DNA from: Deinococcus aquatilis DSM 23025
GTDB taxonomy: Bacteria > Deinococcota > Deinococci > Deinococcales > Deinococcaceae
Assembly (NCBI RefSeq): GCF_000378445.1
Contig: NZ_KB899720.1
Span: 2,501-63,291 of the forward strand
DNA length: 60,791 nt
Reading direction: 5' to 3'
Each line of letters begins with the position of its first letter. Position 1 is the first letter of the stretch. The notes under the pieces were generated by a model. That model was not told where the DNA came from. It did no database searches and saw only the letters and a list, made by a program, of their open reading frames with translations. The translations under genes were made by a program, and so were the position numbers. Of this stretch, positions 8,939 to 22,848 are shown one piece after another.

Positions 8939-8967
8939 TTGACACCCTTATTTCTGCATGCCAGCAT
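8939..8967 (+). promoter_or_regulatory. Candidate promoter of the liv operon
   Basis: TTGACA (8939-8944) is followed after 17 bases by CAGCAT (8962-8967). The -35 is consensus, the -10 is weak. This leaves a leader of about 100 nt before livJ. Confidence 0.5.
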
Positions 8968-9070
8968 GAACATTACACACAACGTTTAACAGAAAGTCTG
9001 GAGCAGTCAGCACCACGGCGGTAGGTTTTCTCTGCCTCATGTCTGTCTGCGCCCGGCAGGAGGATTACCT

Positions 9071-10246
<1,176 letters not shown>

Positions 10247-10381
10247 GGCCCGGGCGCGGAGCAGCACGCGGGTCGTTGCCTCTGCCCCGGCCCGCCTGAC
10301 CCGGCCTCCATTGCCCGCGCCCTGCATCCGTGTTGGGGCGCGGTTTCGTTTGCCCTTCTTTTCCCCTCAGGAGACCTGCCC

Positions 10382-11242
10382 TTGTCTACTTTTTTGCAAC
10401 AACTGTTTAATGCCCTGGCGCTGGGCGGTGTCTACGCACTCGTGGCCCTCGGCCTCACCCTGGTCTACGGCGTGATGCGCGTGCCCAATTTTGCCCACGG
10501 CGGCCTGTACATGCTGGGCGCGTACCTCAGTTACGCGGTGCTGACCGGGCTGGGCTGGGGCTACGTGCCCGCGCTGATCATTTCGGCCATCGGCGTGGCG
10601 TTGCTGGCGGCCTTCATGGAACGCGTCATTTTTTACCCGATGAGAAACGCGCCGCATGTGCATCCCATGATCGCCGCCATCGGCGTGCTGTTTTTTCTGG
10701 AAGCCGCCGTGCAACTCGTCTGGGGGCCGGATTTCAAGCAGATCACCGAGCCAGTGCCCGGAATCGTGAACGTGGGCGGCGTCATCATCACCTGGCAGCG
10801 CCTGCTGGTCATCGGGGCGTCGGTGGTGGTCATGCTGGGCCTGAATTACTTCCTCAAGCGCACCATGACCGGGGCCACCATCGAGGCCATGAGCCAGAAC
10901 CGCGAGGGTGCGCGGCTGGTGGGCGTGAATACCAACCGCGTCGGCATGATGACCTTCGCCATTTCGGGGGCGCTGGCAGCGGCGGCGGCCACCCTGATCG
11001 CGCCCATTATTTCGGTGTCTCCCAGCATGGGCGAGGTCATGAACCTCAAGGTTTTCGCCATCATCATTCTGGGCGGCATGGGCAGCGTTCCGGGGGCCAT
11101 CGTGGGCGCATTTCTGCTGGCGCTGGCCGAAGTCTTCGGCGGCTATTACATCAGCCTCGATTTCTCGGATGTGATCGGATTTGCCATGCTGGTTCTCGTG
11201 CTGGCCCTCAAGCCGCAGGGCCTGTTTAAGAGGGGAACGTGA
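10382..11242 (+). CDS. livH: Branched-chain amino acid ABC transporter permease LivH
   Basis: A 286-residue membrane protein with about eight hydrophobic segments and the LivH signature [18 protein letters not shown] at its N terminus. It ends [12 protein letters not shown], the typical permease tail. It pairs with LivM to form the transmembrane channel. TTG 10382 is used as start because a CAGGAGA Shine-Dalgarno sits just upstream and no ATG is available before the first helix. The stop overlaps the livM start region. Confidence 0.93.
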   Translation: MSTFLQQLFNALALGGVYALVALGLTLVYGVMRVPNFAHGGLYMLGAYLSYAVLTGLGWGYVPALIISAIGVALLAAFMERVIFYPMRNAPHVHPMIAAIGVLFFLEAAVQLVWGPDFKQITEPVPGIVNVGGVIITWQRLLVIGASVVVMLGLNYFLKRTMTGATIEAMSQNREGARLVGVNTNRVGMMTFAISGALAAAAATLIAPIISVSPSMGEVMNLKVFAIIILGGMGSVPGAIVGAFLLALAEVFGGYYISLDFSDVIGFAMLVLVLALKPQGLFKRGT

Positions 11243-12262
11243 TGCTGGGCAACGCAGGAACCAAAAGCGCAGGCGCGGGCCGCTTCAAGCTGGGAACGTG
11301 GGGCTGGGTGGCCGTGTTCGTGCTGGCCGCGCTGGTGCCGCTGTTCGGGCCTTCGGGCTACCTGCTGGATATCGGCGTGAACATCATGATCTACGCGATG
11401 CTGGCCTACGGCATGAACGTGTTGCTGGGCTACACCGGGCAGTTGCCGCTGGCCCATGCAGGCTTTTTTGGCATCGGGGCCTACACGGTGGGTATCCTGA
11501 CCCTCAAGGCGGGCTGGAGTTTCTGGCTGGCGTGGCCTGCGGCGGTGGCGCTGTGCGCGGTGCTGGGGCTGCTGCTTGGTCTGGTGGCCTTCCGCACCAA
11601 GGGCGACGCGTTTTCTATCTTTACGCTCGGCGTCGGCGTGATCATCATGCTGGTCATCAACAAATGGGATGCACTCACAGGCGGCAACGAGGGCCTGAAC
11701 GGCATCAATCCGCCCGCAGGTCTGGAAGTCCTGTCTAAAGGCGTGGGCCTCAAGCTGTCGGCGGGCTTTTATTATCTGGCCCTGATTGCCCTGATTCTGA
11801 CCGTGCTGGCCGTGGCGCGGGCGCGGGGCAGCGTGTTCGGGCGCTCGCTGATCGCCATTCGCGGCGGCGAGGATTTAGCACGGAGTGCGGGCATCGACGT
11901 ATTTACGCACAAGCTGCGGGCCATGATGCTCTCCACGGCCATCGCAGGCTTTGCGGGCGGCGTGTATGCCGTGTACGTGGGCTTTCTGGGGTCGGCGTCG
12001 GCTGGCCCGGCCATGACCTTTACGGTGCTGCTGTACCTGCTGGCGGGTGGGCTGGGCACGCTGGCTGGCCCCCTGATCGGCCCGGCGCTGCTGTACACCC
12101 TCACCCAGAGCCTCAAGGGGCTGCAAGATTACCAATACATCGTGTTCGGGCCGCTGCTGGTGCTGCTGATCATGTTTGCGCCGCAGGGACTGGCCGGACT
12201 GTGGATGAAGGCCCAGGCGCGGCGAGAGCTGGCCGCCGTGACGGGCAAAAAGGGAGCCGAGC

Positions 12263-12270
<8 letters not shown>
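11242..12270 (+). CDS. livM: Branched-chain amino acid ABC transporter permease LivM
   Basis: A 342-residue permease with the LivM signature [24 protein letters not shown] and a second conserved loop [19 protein letters not shown] that contacts the ATPases. About ten membrane segments. GTG 11239 in the same frame is an alternative; ATG 11242 sits 8 nt after GAGGGG and is preferred. It overlaps livH at its start and livG by 8 nt at its end, so the whole block is one operon. Confidence 0.93.
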
Positions 12271-13103
<833 letters not shown>

Positions 13104-13111
<8 letters not shown>

Positions 13112-13811
13112 GATTCGTGATCTGAGCGTCAATTACGGCCACTTTACGGCCCTGCATTCCCTGAACCTGACCGTCAGCCCCGGAGAAATCGTGGTGATGC
13201 TGGGGGCCAACGGCGCGGGCAAAAGCACCCTGTTTCGCACCCTGTCGGGATTGCAGCGGCCTTCCGGGGGCACGGCCACCTGGAACGGGGTTTCGCTGAC
13301 GGGTGGCAGGCCAGAATTCAACGTTGCCAACGGGGTCGCGCAGTGCCCGGAAGGTCGCCTGCTGTTTCCCGAACTGAGTGTGGAAAAGAATCTGCGGTTG
13401 GGGGCCTTTGTGCACCGCAAAGACCCGGCAGGCACGGCCCGCGAACTGGAACGCGTCTACGAACTGTTTCCGGCTCTGGTCGAAAAGCGCAACGTTCCGG
13501 CAGGCAGTCTGTCGGGTGGGCAGCAACAGATGGTCGCCATCGCCCGCGCCCTGATGGCCCGTCCCAAGCTGCTGCTGCTGGATGAACCCAGTCTGGGCCT
13601 CGCGCCGCTGGTGGTCGAGCAGGTCTTCGAGGCCGTACAGCGCGTGAATTCAGCGGGCGTGGGCGTCCTGCTGGCCGAACAGAACGCCTACGCCGCCCTT
13701 GGCATCGCCCACCGGGGCTACGTGCTGGAGGGAGGCCGCGTGAGTTTGCAGGGCAGCCAGCAACAACTGATGACCGATGACCGGGTGCGGAGTGCGTATT
13801 TGGGGGTGTGA
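13104..13811 (+). CDS. livF: Branched-chain amino acid ABC transporter ATPase LivF
   Basis: A 235-residue ABC ATPase with Walker [10 protein letters not shown] (residues about 36-44), signature LSGGQQQM, Walker [12 protein letters not shown] and the switch region [11 protein letters not shown]; the EQN in place of the usual switch His is normal for LivF. ATG 13104 overlaps the end of livG by 8 nt. A longer frame upstream lies inside livG and is not coding. It completes the livJHMGF operon, which is closed by a terminator at 13942-13980 after a palindromic repeat. Confidence 0.93.
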
Positions 13812-13820
13812 GACGGGCAT

Positions 13821-13917
13821 AACCCCCAGTTGGCTTCGTCGCCAGCCCCCTTAAAGGGAGCGCAAGAGCAGTTGTCCTCCCCTTTAAGGGGGGGCATTGC
13901 GAAGCAACGGGGGGGTT
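13821..13917. repeat. GC-rich palindromic repeat, full copy A
   Basis: Begins AACCCCCAGTTGGCTTCG and ends GCAACGGGGGGGTT, so the ends are complementary; inside, CCCTTTAAGGGG and GAAGC-centred hairpins are seen. A full related copy lies at 19481-19580 and half copies at 14662-14708 and 19400-19450. It is probably a non-autonomous REP/MITE-like element. Confidence 0.75.
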
Positions 13918-13941
13918 AGCCCTCAAGCAAAGTGCCCTCAA

Positions 13942-13980
13942 GCGGAGTGTAAGTGCAGCCTTACACTCCGCTCCCTTTTT
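13942..13980 (+). terminator. Terminator of the liv operon
   Basis: A perfect 12-bp stem, GCGGAGTGTAAG (13942-13953) with CTTACACTCCGC (13960-13971), 6-base loop, then a T-run to 13980. Confidence 0.88.
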
Positions 13981-13996
13981 GCTTACCGACTGCCGC

Positions 13997-14002
13997 TACA
14001 CT
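13997..14002 (+). promoter_or_regulatory. Candidate -10 box for the guanidine exporter transcript
   Basis: TACACT at 13997-14002, about 30 bases before the riboswitch core; no good -35 is visible. Confidence 0.4.
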
Positions 14003-14033
14003 GGGTTCAGTCGCCCTCTGGTGGGGCTGAACT

Positions 14034-14076
14034 CCGGACGAGAGAACCGCCGTACCCGGTCAGGACAAGACGGCGC
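14034..14076 (+). promoter_or_regulatory. Guanidine-III riboswitch (ykkC-III)
   Basis: The core CCGGACGAG, then CGCCGTACCCGG, then GGACAAGACGGCGC in fixed order is the ykkC-III consensus; the two ends can form the class III pseudoknot that binds guanidinium. It ends 8 nt before the GGAGG Shine-Dalgarno (14085-14089) of an SMR exporter, so it most likely controls ribosome access rather than termination. The match to consensus and the cognate downstream gene are mutually supporting. Confidence 0.92.
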
Positions 14077-14098
14077 ACCCCTGCGGAGGTGTTGGAAG

Positions 14099-14419
14099 AT
14101 GGCATGGATGCTGCTGGTATTGGCTGGACTGTTGGAAGTGGGCTGGGCGATTGGCCTGAAATACACCGAGGGTTTTACGCGCCCGCTGCCCACGGCGCTG
14201 ACGTTGATCAGCATGGTGGCAAGCATGGGCCTGTTGGGACTGGCGACCAAAACGCTCCCTATTGGTACGGCGTACGGCGTATGGGTGGGTATTGGCGCGG
14301 TGGGCGCGGCCATCTTGGGCATCGTGCTGTTTGGAGAATCGGCCAACGCTGCCCGCCTCGGCTTTATGGCGCTGATGGTGGTGGCGATTATTGGCTTGAA
14401 GGTGACGAGTGGGCATTGA
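14099..14419 (+). CDS. gdx: SMR guanidinium exporter (Gdx/SugE)
   Basis: A 106-residue four-helix membrane protein. The conserved Glu of the proton/substrate site lies in [19 protein letters not shown] (Glu12 or adjacent), with the Gdx/SugE signatures [17 protein letters not shown] and GIVLFGES. It exchanges guanidinium for protons as an antiparallel dimer. ATG 14099 is set by GGAGG 9 nt upstream. The preceding guanidine-III riboswitch confirms the substrate class independently of the protein. Confidence 0.94.
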   Translation: MAWMLLVLAGLLEVGWAIGLKYTEGFTRPLPTALTLISMVASMGLLGLATKTLPIGTAYGVWVGIGAVGAAILGIVLFGESANAARLGFMALMVVAIIGLKVTSGH

Positions 14420-14898
14420 GGGGGGTTTGTAGCGTTGTTGCGACGTTTTCCCCCACCCCCCAGCCCCCGCCCCCAAAGGGGTCAGGGGAGCGAAGCGCTG
14501 CGCTCGGCAGGAGTGATCTTGTCGCGTTCAGACTCGGCTGGATTGTTCATCTGAAGCGGAATTGCCCGTTCATTCTGAGTTGGAATTGGCCCGCGCGTTT
14601 CACGCACGACGGCCTCACATGGACTTGGGCGGGAACGATTTGGGGTGGAGGTGTGGTGGTCTTTGTTCCTCCCCTTGAGGGGGGGCATTGCGAAGCAATG
14701 GGGGGGTTGCCTTTGCCGCCCCAGACCCGGTTTTCTCGCTCACCTGAAGCAGAATCGCCCGTCGTCTTAACGTTGAAATTGACCCGCCCACGGCACGGTG
14801 TGGGGCGGGGTGAGGGCCATACTTCTCCCTTCCGCTTGAACCCGGTGCAATCCCCCTACCAAGTGGCGTCTAGAATGGGGGCAAGGAGTGTTCCCTGA
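14420..14898. other. Repeat-rich intergenic region between gdx and accD
   Basis: No convincing gene. It holds a half-copy palindromic repeat (14662-14708) and two diverged 48-base direct repeats (14547-14594 and 14740-14787, about 35 of 48 bases identical by eye). TAGAAT at 14871-14876 is a possible accD -10. Confidence 0.6.
14662..14708. repeat. GC-rich palindromic repeat, half copy B
   Basis: The right half of the family: TCCTCCCCTTGAGGGG, then GCATTGCGAAGCAATG hairpin, then GGGGGGTT. It lacks the left half seen in copies A and D. Confidence 0.7.
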
Positions 14899-15810
14899 AT
14901 GGCGTTAGATCGTTTTTTTCGCAGACGCCGCCCGCAGCAGCAAGCGGGCAGCGACATGCCAGACCTGTGGACGCAGTGCCCTGCGTGCAAGGAAAGTGTC
15001 TATAACCGCGACCTGGAGGCCAACCTGTGGGTTTGCCCGAAATGCAACCACCACATCCGCCTGGAGGCAGGGCGGCGCGTGGAGGTGCTGCTGGACGAAG
15101 GCTCGTTCGTGCAGTTGTCGGGCCGCGTGCATCCCACCGACCCCCTGAACTTTCAGGATACCGAGGCCTACAGTGACCGTCTGGTGCGTGCCCAGAAGAA
15201 AACAGGCCGCCCAGACGCCATTCTGACGGGCACAGGCAGCATTCTGGGCCTGCCCGTGACGTTGGCGGTCATGGATTTCGCCTTCAGTGGCGGCAGCATG
15301 GGCAGCGTGGTGGGCGAGGAAATCAGCCGCGCCGCCGAACATGCCGCGCAAATCGGCACGCCCTTTGTGTTGGTGGCCGCCAGTGGGGGGGCCAGAATGC
15401 AGGAAAGTGCCCTCTCGCTGATGCAGATGGCAAAAACCACGGTGGCCCTCGAAGGTCTGACGGCGCGGGGCCTGCCCTACGTCAGCATTCTGACCGACCC
15501 GACCACCGGGGGCGTCACGGCCAGTTTTGCCACCATTGCCGATGTGATCATGGCTGAACCCGGAGCCTTGATCGGCTTCGCGGGGCCGCGAGTGATTCAG
15601 CAGACCATTCGCCAGAGCCTGCCCGAAGGCTTCCAGCGGGCCGAATTTCTGCTGGAACACGGCATGATCGACGATGTGGTAGACCGCCGCAACCACCGGA
15701 ACTTTCTGGCCGGACTGCTGGGCGTCCTGACCCGCCGCGCCCCCGACGCCCTTCCCACCCAACAGTCTCCCGAACAGTCCAGCGAGCAATCCGCCGAGGC
15801 CCCTGCGTGA
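14899..15810 (+). CDS. accD: Acetyl-CoA carboxylase carboxyltransferase subunit beta
   Basis: A 303-residue protein with the AccD zinc ribbon Cys27-Cys30/Cys46-Cys49 (QCPACKES...VCPKCNHH), followed by the crotonase-like domain with [17 protein letters not shown] and the oxyanion segment [13 protein letters not shown]. With AccA it transfers the carboxyl group from carboxybiotin to acetyl-CoA, the first step of fatty acid synthesis. ATG 14899 follows an AAGGAG Shine-Dalgarno. A short Gln/Glu/Ser-rich tail ends the protein. The stop overlaps the start of accA. Confidence 0.96.
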   Translation: MALDRFFRRRRPQQQAGSDMPDLWTQCPACKESVYNRDLEANLWVCPKCNHHIRLEAGRRVEVLLDEGSFVQLSGRVHPTDPLNFQDTEAYSDRLVRAQKKTGRPDAILTGTGSILGLPVTLAVMDFAFSGGSMGSVVGEEISRAAEHAAQIGTPFVLVAASGGARMQESALSLMQMAKTTVALEGLTARGLPYVSILTDPTTGGVTASFATIADVIMAEPGALIGFAGPRVIQQTIRQSLPEGFQRAEFLLEHGMIDDVVDRRNHRNFLAGLLGVLTRRAPDALPTQQSPEQSSEQSAEAPA

Positions 15811-16781
15811 TGACCACCCCCCCCACCGACCTCAAAGCCACCCTTCTGAAGCTGGAAGCCCGCGTACACGACCTCGAAGTGACGGCGCGTGAAACCGGGC
15901 AGAATCTGGACGCGGCCATTCATCCGTTGCGGGCCGAAGTGGAACGCCTCAGGACGGCCCCGGTCCCTGCCGCCAACGCCCCCATGACGCGCTGGGAGCG
16001 GGTACAACTGGCCCGCGCACCGGGTCGGCCCACCGCGCACGACTACACCGAGCGCCTCGTGACTGACTTCACGGAACTGCACGGAGACCGCAACTTTGCC
16101 GACGACCACGCCCTGATCGGCGGGCCGGGACGCTGGCAGGGCCGCCCCGTGATGCTTCTGATGCAGCAAAAAGGCCGCGACACCAAAAGCCGCGTGCGCC
16201 GCCGCTTTGGCATGAGCAACCCGGAAGGCTACCGCAAGGCCATGCGCCTGATGGATCTGGCCGATAAATTTGGCCTGCCGGTGGTGTGCCTGATCGATAC
16301 CCCCGGCGCGTACCCCGGCATAGAGGCCGAGGAGCGCGGTCAGGCGTGGGCCATTGCCGAGAGCATTCAGCGGATGGTGCGTCTGCGGGTGCCCGCCGTG
16401 TGCGCCGTGATTGGCGAGGGCGGCAGCGGCGGGGCACTGGCAATTGGCGTGGGCAACCGCGTGCTGATTCAGGAAAATGCGTGGTACAGCGTCATCTCGC
16501 CCGAATCCTGCGCGGCGATCCTGTGGCGCGATTCGGCACAGGCCCCCAAAGCCGCCGAAGCCCTGAAACTCACGGCCCCCGATCTGCTGGAACTGGGCAT
16601 TGTGGAAGAAGTGATTCCCGAACCCGTGGGCGGGGCACATCTGGATCTGGACGCCGCCGCCGCTGCACTGGGCGAGGCCGTGGGCCGCCATCTGGACGAA
16701 CTGGGCAAGCTGAACGAGCAGGAACTGAAAGCGCAACGGGCCGCACGTTTCCGGGCGCTGGGAGCCTTTACGGAAAGCTGA
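15810..16781 (+). CDS. accA: Acetyl-CoA carboxylase carboxyltransferase subunit alpha
   Basis: A 323-residue AccA. An N-terminal coiled-coil helix ([19 protein letters not shown]) precedes the crotonase domain, with the [25 protein letters not shown] segment, the [14 protein letters not shown] motif and the active-site loop [15 protein letters not shown]. It completes the carboxyltransferase with AccD, with which it overlaps by one base (TGATG). GTG 15807 in the same frame is an alternative start. A terminator follows 21 bases after the stop. The biotin carboxylase genes are not in the window. Confidence 0.96.
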   Translation: MTTPPTDLKATLLKLEARVHDLEVTARETGQNLDAAIHPLRAEVERLRTAPVPAANAPMTRWERVQLARAPGRPTAHDYTERLVTDFTELHGDRNFADDHALIGGPGRWQGRPVMLLMQQKGRDTKSRVRRRFGMSNPEGYRKAMRLMDLADKFGLPVVCLIDTPGAYPGIEAEERGQAWAIAESIQRMVRLRVPAVCAVIGEGGSGGALAIGVGNRVLIQENAWYSVISPESCAAILWRDSAQAPKAAEALKLTAPDLLELGIVEEVIPEPVGGAHLDLDAAAAALGEAVGRHLDELGKLNEQELKAQRAARFRALGAFTES

Positions 16782-16801
16782 AGCGCCTGACACAGCTGGA
16801 G

Positions 16802-16832
16802 CCGGGAGCTTGATGTTCCCGGTTTTCTTTTT
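16802..16832 (+). terminator. Terminator of accDA
   Basis: Stem CCGGGA (16802-16807) with TCCCGG (16817-16822) followed by a T-rich tail. Confidence 0.8.
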
Positions 16833-16892
16833 GATACAGCTTCCGATTAAACACCGTGCTTTTTGGTGTTTAATCCGAGTGAAGCGAGTAGG
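16833..16892. repeat. AAACACC-hairpin repeat, copy 1
   Basis: GATACAGCTTCCGATTAAAC then a hairpin AAACACC (16849-16855) / GGTGTTT (16865-16871), then TAATCCGAGTGAAGCGAGTA. The same unit recurs at 22528-22572. Confidence 0.7.
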
Positions 16893-17010
16893 ACTTCAGT
16901 TGTGGTTTCAGTCGGCTCTTTCTCTCCCGTTCCGCCCTATCTTGTACCCAATACAAATCCGGGGCAAAACGGCTTCAGCCTGCGCTGGGGCCACCAAAGG
17001 GGTGAATGGG

Positions 17011-19395
<2,385 letters not shown>

Positions 19396-19399
19396 CGAG

Positions 19400-19450
19400 C
19401 TGTTATCCTCCCCTCTAAGGGGGGGCGTTGCGAAGCAACGGGGGGGGTTT
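19400..19450. repeat. GC-rich palindromic repeat, half copy C
   Basis: CCTCCCCTCTAAGGGG, the GCGTTGCGAAGCAACG hairpin and a run of Gs. It sits directly after the acylase gene and 30 bases before full copy D. Confidence 0.72.
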
Positions 19451-19480
19451 GCCTTCCAGGTGAGATTTAGGTTGCGTGTA

Positions 19481-19580
19481 AACCCCCCAGTCGGCTTCGC
19501 CGCCAGCCCCCCTTGAAGGGGAGCGCAAAAGCAGTTGTCCCCACCTCTAAGGGGGGGCGTTGCAGAGCAACGGGGGGGTT
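19481..19580. repeat. GC-rich palindromic repeat, full copy D
   Basis: Starts AACCCCCCAGTCGGCTTCG and ends GAGCAACGGGGGGGTT, matching copy A almost throughout. The terminal 9 bases are complementary. With copy C it fills the 312-base gap 19396-19707, in which no gene is seen. Confidence 0.78.
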
Positions 19581-19707
19581 CACCTTCCAACTCAACTCAA
19601 CAAGCGCGGCCTCCGTCACTCCCGACAGGGGCCGCACTTCGTTGTGAGTGTCTCTTGCCTCTGCCCCTGCCCGGCGCACCTCGTCACCGCCTGGGGCGCT
19701 GCGTTAC

Positions 19708-20136
19708 TTAACGCCGGAACGTCTCCTGACTGGCGTAGTTCTGGCGGCCACTGCCATCTATAAATTGCGTCAGGCTCTGCACGTTCAGGCGGCTCCCCTT
19801 CACATTCATGACCAGAGTGGTATTGGAAAACCCCTTGGCATACAGGGCGCTGGCCGTGAAATGGTTGGCGTCCGAAACGCCCGTGCCGTAGGTCAGCACG
19901 CCTGCCTTGCCCCAATCGCAGTCGGTGGGGCTGCACTTGCCGAACACCTGCACGGTCAGCGTGCCGTCGTTGTTGGGGTAGAACACTACGCGCGTGATGC
20001 CGCGTGTGTTGGCATTGGTGTTCGTCCAGGTCCCCACGAAGTCGGTAGGGGCAGCGTGGGCCGAAGAAGCGAGCGTCAGGGCGGCAAAGGCGGTCAGGGC
20101 CGTGCGGGTCAGGGTCATGCGGGTCAGGTTGGTCAT
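19708..20136 (-). CDS. Secreted protein with GTW..T.......KCSPTDCDWG domain
   Basis: A 142-residue exported protein: signal peptide (residues about 1-28, ending SSAHAAP) and then a small beta-rich domain opening DFVGTWTNTNANTRGITRV, with a Cys pair in GKCSPTDCDWG. Related secreted domains occur in soil actinobacteria; the fold looks lipocalin-like but I cannot name a function. ATG 20136 follows AGGAG at the right spacing; the open frame upstream is not needed. It is divergent from the amylosucrase gene. Confidence 0.78.
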   Translation of the reverse strand: MTNLTRMTLTRTALTAFAALTLASSAHAAPTDFVGTWTNTNANTRGITRVVFYPNNDGTLTVQVFGKCSPTDCDWGKAGVLTYGTGVSDANHFTASALYAKGFSNTTLVMNVKGSRLNVQSLTQFIDGSGRQNYASQETFRR

Positions 20137-20358
20137 GATGGAACTCCTTTGGCCTGTGGGTTCGTCAGGCCGGACGCTGGGCGGAACGAGGGAGTTTGAG
20201 ACGTTCCAGCGGGCGCTTTTGCGTTGCTCTTGCTGGTGAATGAAGCGTACCGAGGCCCCCATGAGCGACCCATGATCGGGGTGGGCGGCGGGGTCAGGTT
20301 GAGATCAGCGGGAGGCCAGTGGAACCGTTCCCACCCGGCGCGTCGTATGCTGTGAGGC

Positions 20359-22302
20359 GTGCTAAAGACGGATTTGGCGGCGCGGCTGAAGCCCGCTTTT
20401 GATGATGACCGCGATGCGGAAACCTTCTTGCTGCGGCTGGAACGCTACGGCACTGACCTGGAGGGCAGTTTGCGGGCAGTGTACGGCGACGCCGCCGACG
20501 CGCTGATGACCGAGCTTCTGGAAGTGCTGATTCATGCCCACCATACCCGCGCCCCCGACCTCAAGCGGCTGGACGAGGCCCGTCTGCTGCGCCCCGACTG
20601 GCTGCAAGCGCCCGAAATGATCGGTTATGTGGCCTACACAGACCGCTTTGCCGGAAATCTGCGCGGCGTGGCGGGGCGGCTGGACTATCTGGAAGGTTTG
20701 GGCGTCAAATACCTGCACCTGATGCCCCTGCTTAAGCCCCGTGAGGGCGAGAACGACGGCGGCTACGCGGTGCAGGATTACCGCGCCGTGCGGCCCGATC
20801 TGGGCACGATGGACGACCTTTCGGCGCTGGCTTCTCAGTTGCGGGAACGCGGGATGAGCCTTGTTCTGGATCTGGTGCTGAACCATGTGGCCCGCGAACA
20901 CGAGTGGGCCGAGAAAGCGCGGGCGGGCGATCCCGTCTACCGCGACTATTTTCATATCTACCCTGACCGTACCCAGCCCGACGCCTACGAGCGCACCCTG
21001 CCCGAAGTGTTTCCCGACTTTGCCCCCGGCAACTTTACGTGGGACACCGAGGCGGGCGAGGACGGTGCGGGCGGCTGGGTCTGGACGACCTTCAACTCTT
21101 ATCAGTGGGACCTGAACTGGGGCAATCCGGCAGTGTTCCGCGAATTCGCAGACCTGATCCTGCACCTTGCCAACCGGGGTGTGGAGGTGTTCCGGCTGGA
21201 CGCCATCGCCTTTATCTGGAAGCGCCTCGGCACGGCCAGCCAGAACCAGCCCGAAGTGCATCACCTGACGCGGGCGCTGCGGGCGGCCATTCGGATCGTG
21301 GCCCCGGCGGTGGCGTTCAAGGCCGAGGCCATCGTGGCTCCCAACGAACTGATTCATTACCTCGGCACGCGGGACCATCACGGCAAGGTCAGCGACATGG
21401 CCTACCAGAACAGCCTGATGGTACAGATCTGGAGCAGCCTCGCCAGCCGTGATACCCGCCTGTTCGAGACGGCGCTGCTGGCATTTCCGCCCAAGCCCAC
21501 CAACACCACCTGGGGCATGTATGTGCGCTGCCACGACGATATCGGCTGGGCCATCAGCGATGAGGATGCGGGGCGGGCTGGCCTGAGCGGGCCGGGGCAC
21601 CGCCACTTTCTCAGCGATTTTTACAGCGGCGAGCATCCCGGCAGTTTTGCGCGGGGGCTGGTCTTTCAGTACAACCCCGCCACCGGAGACCGGCGCATCA
21701 GCGGCAGCGCGGCAAGCTTGGCGGGCCTGGAAGCCGCACTGGACGCAGGTAACGCCGAATGGACAGACCACGCGGTGCGGCGCTTGCTGCTGGCCCACGC
21801 CGTCACCCTGGGCTTTGGCGGCGTGCCCCTGCTGTACATGGGCGATGAACTCGCGCTCCTCAACGACTACACCTTCGAGGCCGACCCCGCCCACGCCGCC
21901 GACAACCGCTGGGTTCACCGCCCCAAGATGGATTGGGCCTTGGCCGAAGGGGTGCAGGCCGACCCCACCACGCCAGCGGCACAGGTCAACGCCGGACTTC
22001 GCGCCCTGATTGCCGCCCGCCAGCGCACGCCGCACCTGCACGCCAGCATTGAGGCCCGCGCCATACCCAGCCCCGATTCCCGCGTGTTGCTGCTGCGCCG
22101 CGACCATCCGCTGGGCGTCATGCTGTGCGTCTATAACTTCAGTGAGCACGAGGTGGCCTTTCCCACCTACCTGCTGCGCGACCAGTTGGGCGAACACGCC
22201 ACCGATGCCGTGGCAGGCACGCACTTTACCTTGCAGCGGGCCACCACCCGCCTGTCTCCCTTCCGCGCTCTGTGGCTGCTTCAGTCCGAGGCCCCACGGT
22301 GA
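20359..22302 (+). CDS. Amylosucrase (GH13 subfamily 4)
   Basis: A 647-residue glucosyltransferase that makes alpha-1,4-glucan from sucrose, releasing fructose. The N-terminal helical domain is followed by the GH13 barrel with the nucleophile Asp281 in FRLDAIAF, acid/base Glu323 in FKAEAIV, and His392-Asp393 in RCHDDIGW. The long segment [16 protein letters not shown] and the [13 protein letters not shown] loop are specific to amylosucrases, and I recall a closely similar sequence from Deinococcus geothermalis. GTG 20359 follows TATGCT (20346-20351) by 7 nt, a leaderless arrangement. It overlaps the next small gene by GTGA. Confidence 0.95.
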   Translation: MLKTDLAARLKPAFDDDRDAETFLLRLERYGTDLEGSLRAVYGDAADALMTELLEVLIHAHHTRAPDLKRLDEARLLRPDWLQAPEMIGYVAYTDRFAGNLRGVAGRLDYLEGLGVKYLHLMPLLKPREGENDGGYAVQDYRAVRPDLGTMDDLSALASQLRERGMSLVLDLVLNHVAREHEWAEKARAGDPVYRDYFHIYPDRTQPDAYERTLPEVFPDFAPGNFTWDTEAGEDGAGGWVWTTFNSYQWDLNWGNPAVFREFADLILHLANRGVEVFRLDAIAFIWKRLGTASQNQPEVHHLTRALRAAIRIVAPAVAFKAEAIVAPNELIHYLGTRDHHGKVSDMAYQNSLMVQIWSSLASRDTRLFETALLAFPPKPTNTTWGMYVRCHDDIGWAISDEDAGRAGLSGPGHRHFLSDFYSGEHPGSFARGLVFQYNPATGDRRISGSAASLAGLEAALDAGNAEWTDHAVRRLLLAHAVTLGFGGVPLLYMGDELALLNDYTFEADPAHAADNRWVHRPKMDWALAEGVQADPTTPAAQVNAGLRALIAARQRTPHLHASIEARAIPSPDSRVLLLRRDHPLGVMLCVYNFSEHEVAFPTYLLRDQLGEHATDAVAGTHFTLQRATTRLSPFRALWLLQSEAPR

Positions 22303-22529
22303 CTCCGCCCCCACCCGGCCCGTCTTCATCCGGCAAGGCCCGCATCAAAATTCCCACCGAAGCCCTGCTGAATGCCGCCCGGAGCGCCGCCGGAAAACTG
22401 GCTGATCTCAGCCGTGATCCACAGGTGAGGGACGAAGCCGCAAACGTGGCCCGCGCCATCGGCAGGCTGCTTCAGGCCGTGAAAAATGCGCCCGGCAACC
22501 GCAGCGGAACAGGGGAGAAGAAGGGCTGA
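22299..22529 (+). CDS. Small hypothetical protein coupled to amylosucrase
   Basis: A 76-residue basic, Ala/Pro-rich protein with a single probable amphipathic helix ([20 protein letters not shown] then [14 protein letters not shown]). No family recognised. GTG 22299 overlaps the amylosucrase stop (GTGA), which argues for a real, translationally coupled gene. Confidence 0.6.
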   Translation: MTPPPPGPSSSGKARIKIPTEALLNAARSAAGKLADLSRDPQVRDEAANVARAIGRLLQAVKNAPGNRSGTGEKKG

Positions 22530-22765
22530 TACGGATTCCGATTAAACACTGTGCTTTTTGGTGTTTAGTCCGGCTTGCAAAGCTCTGCGGAGCAGCTCTA
22601 CGAGTGCGAAGCAGAGCAGAGCGGGTAGGAAAAGAGACGGGCTACGCGATATGGAGGAGTGGCTTGCTCATGCGAGTCCGTCCACGACGATGGACGCGCA
22701 GCCAGTAGGGTTCCGGGTGTGCGGGAATCAAGCGGAGTCCGTCTGATACGGATACCGATGAACTC
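22528..22765. repeat. Repeat block bounded by GATACGGATNCCGAT direct repeats
   Basis: Starts GATACGGATTCCGATTAAAC, contains the same AAACAC/GTGTTT hairpin as 16833-16892, then an inverted pair GCTCTGC/GCAGAGC, and ends with a second GATACGGATACCGATGAAC (from 22745). It contains no convincing gene and fills most of the 318-base gap 22530-22848. Confidence 0.65.
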
Positions 22766-22795
22766 TGGGCGGAGTGAGACCCGGAACAGCCAGGG

Positions 22796-22829
22796 CAGAG
22801 GGGCAGACGCGGAATGGTCTGCCCCTCTG
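22796..22829 (-). terminator. Hairpin at the end of the DUF11 gene
   Basis: A perfect 13-bp stem, CAGAGGGGCAGAC (22796-22808) with GTCTGCCCCTCTG (22817-22829). It lacks a clear T-run on the minus strand, so it may be a terminator or an mRNA 3' stabiliser. Confidence 0.55.
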
Positions 22830-22848
22830 CTGTCGTTTCCTTGCCCCG

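Noticed and set aside
13979..14098. A 40-codon N-terminal extension of the Gdx protein
   Set aside because: This stretch is the guanidine-III riboswitch, and a proper Shine-Dalgarno precedes ATG 14099.
16810..17010. N-terminal extension of the acylase frame
   Set aside because: This part is the accDA terminator and the AAACACC repeat, not a signal peptide; the membrane anchor begins after 17011.
20362..22329. A 655-codon minus-strand open frame
   Set aside because: Exactly antisense to amylosucrase, which has all catalytic residues.
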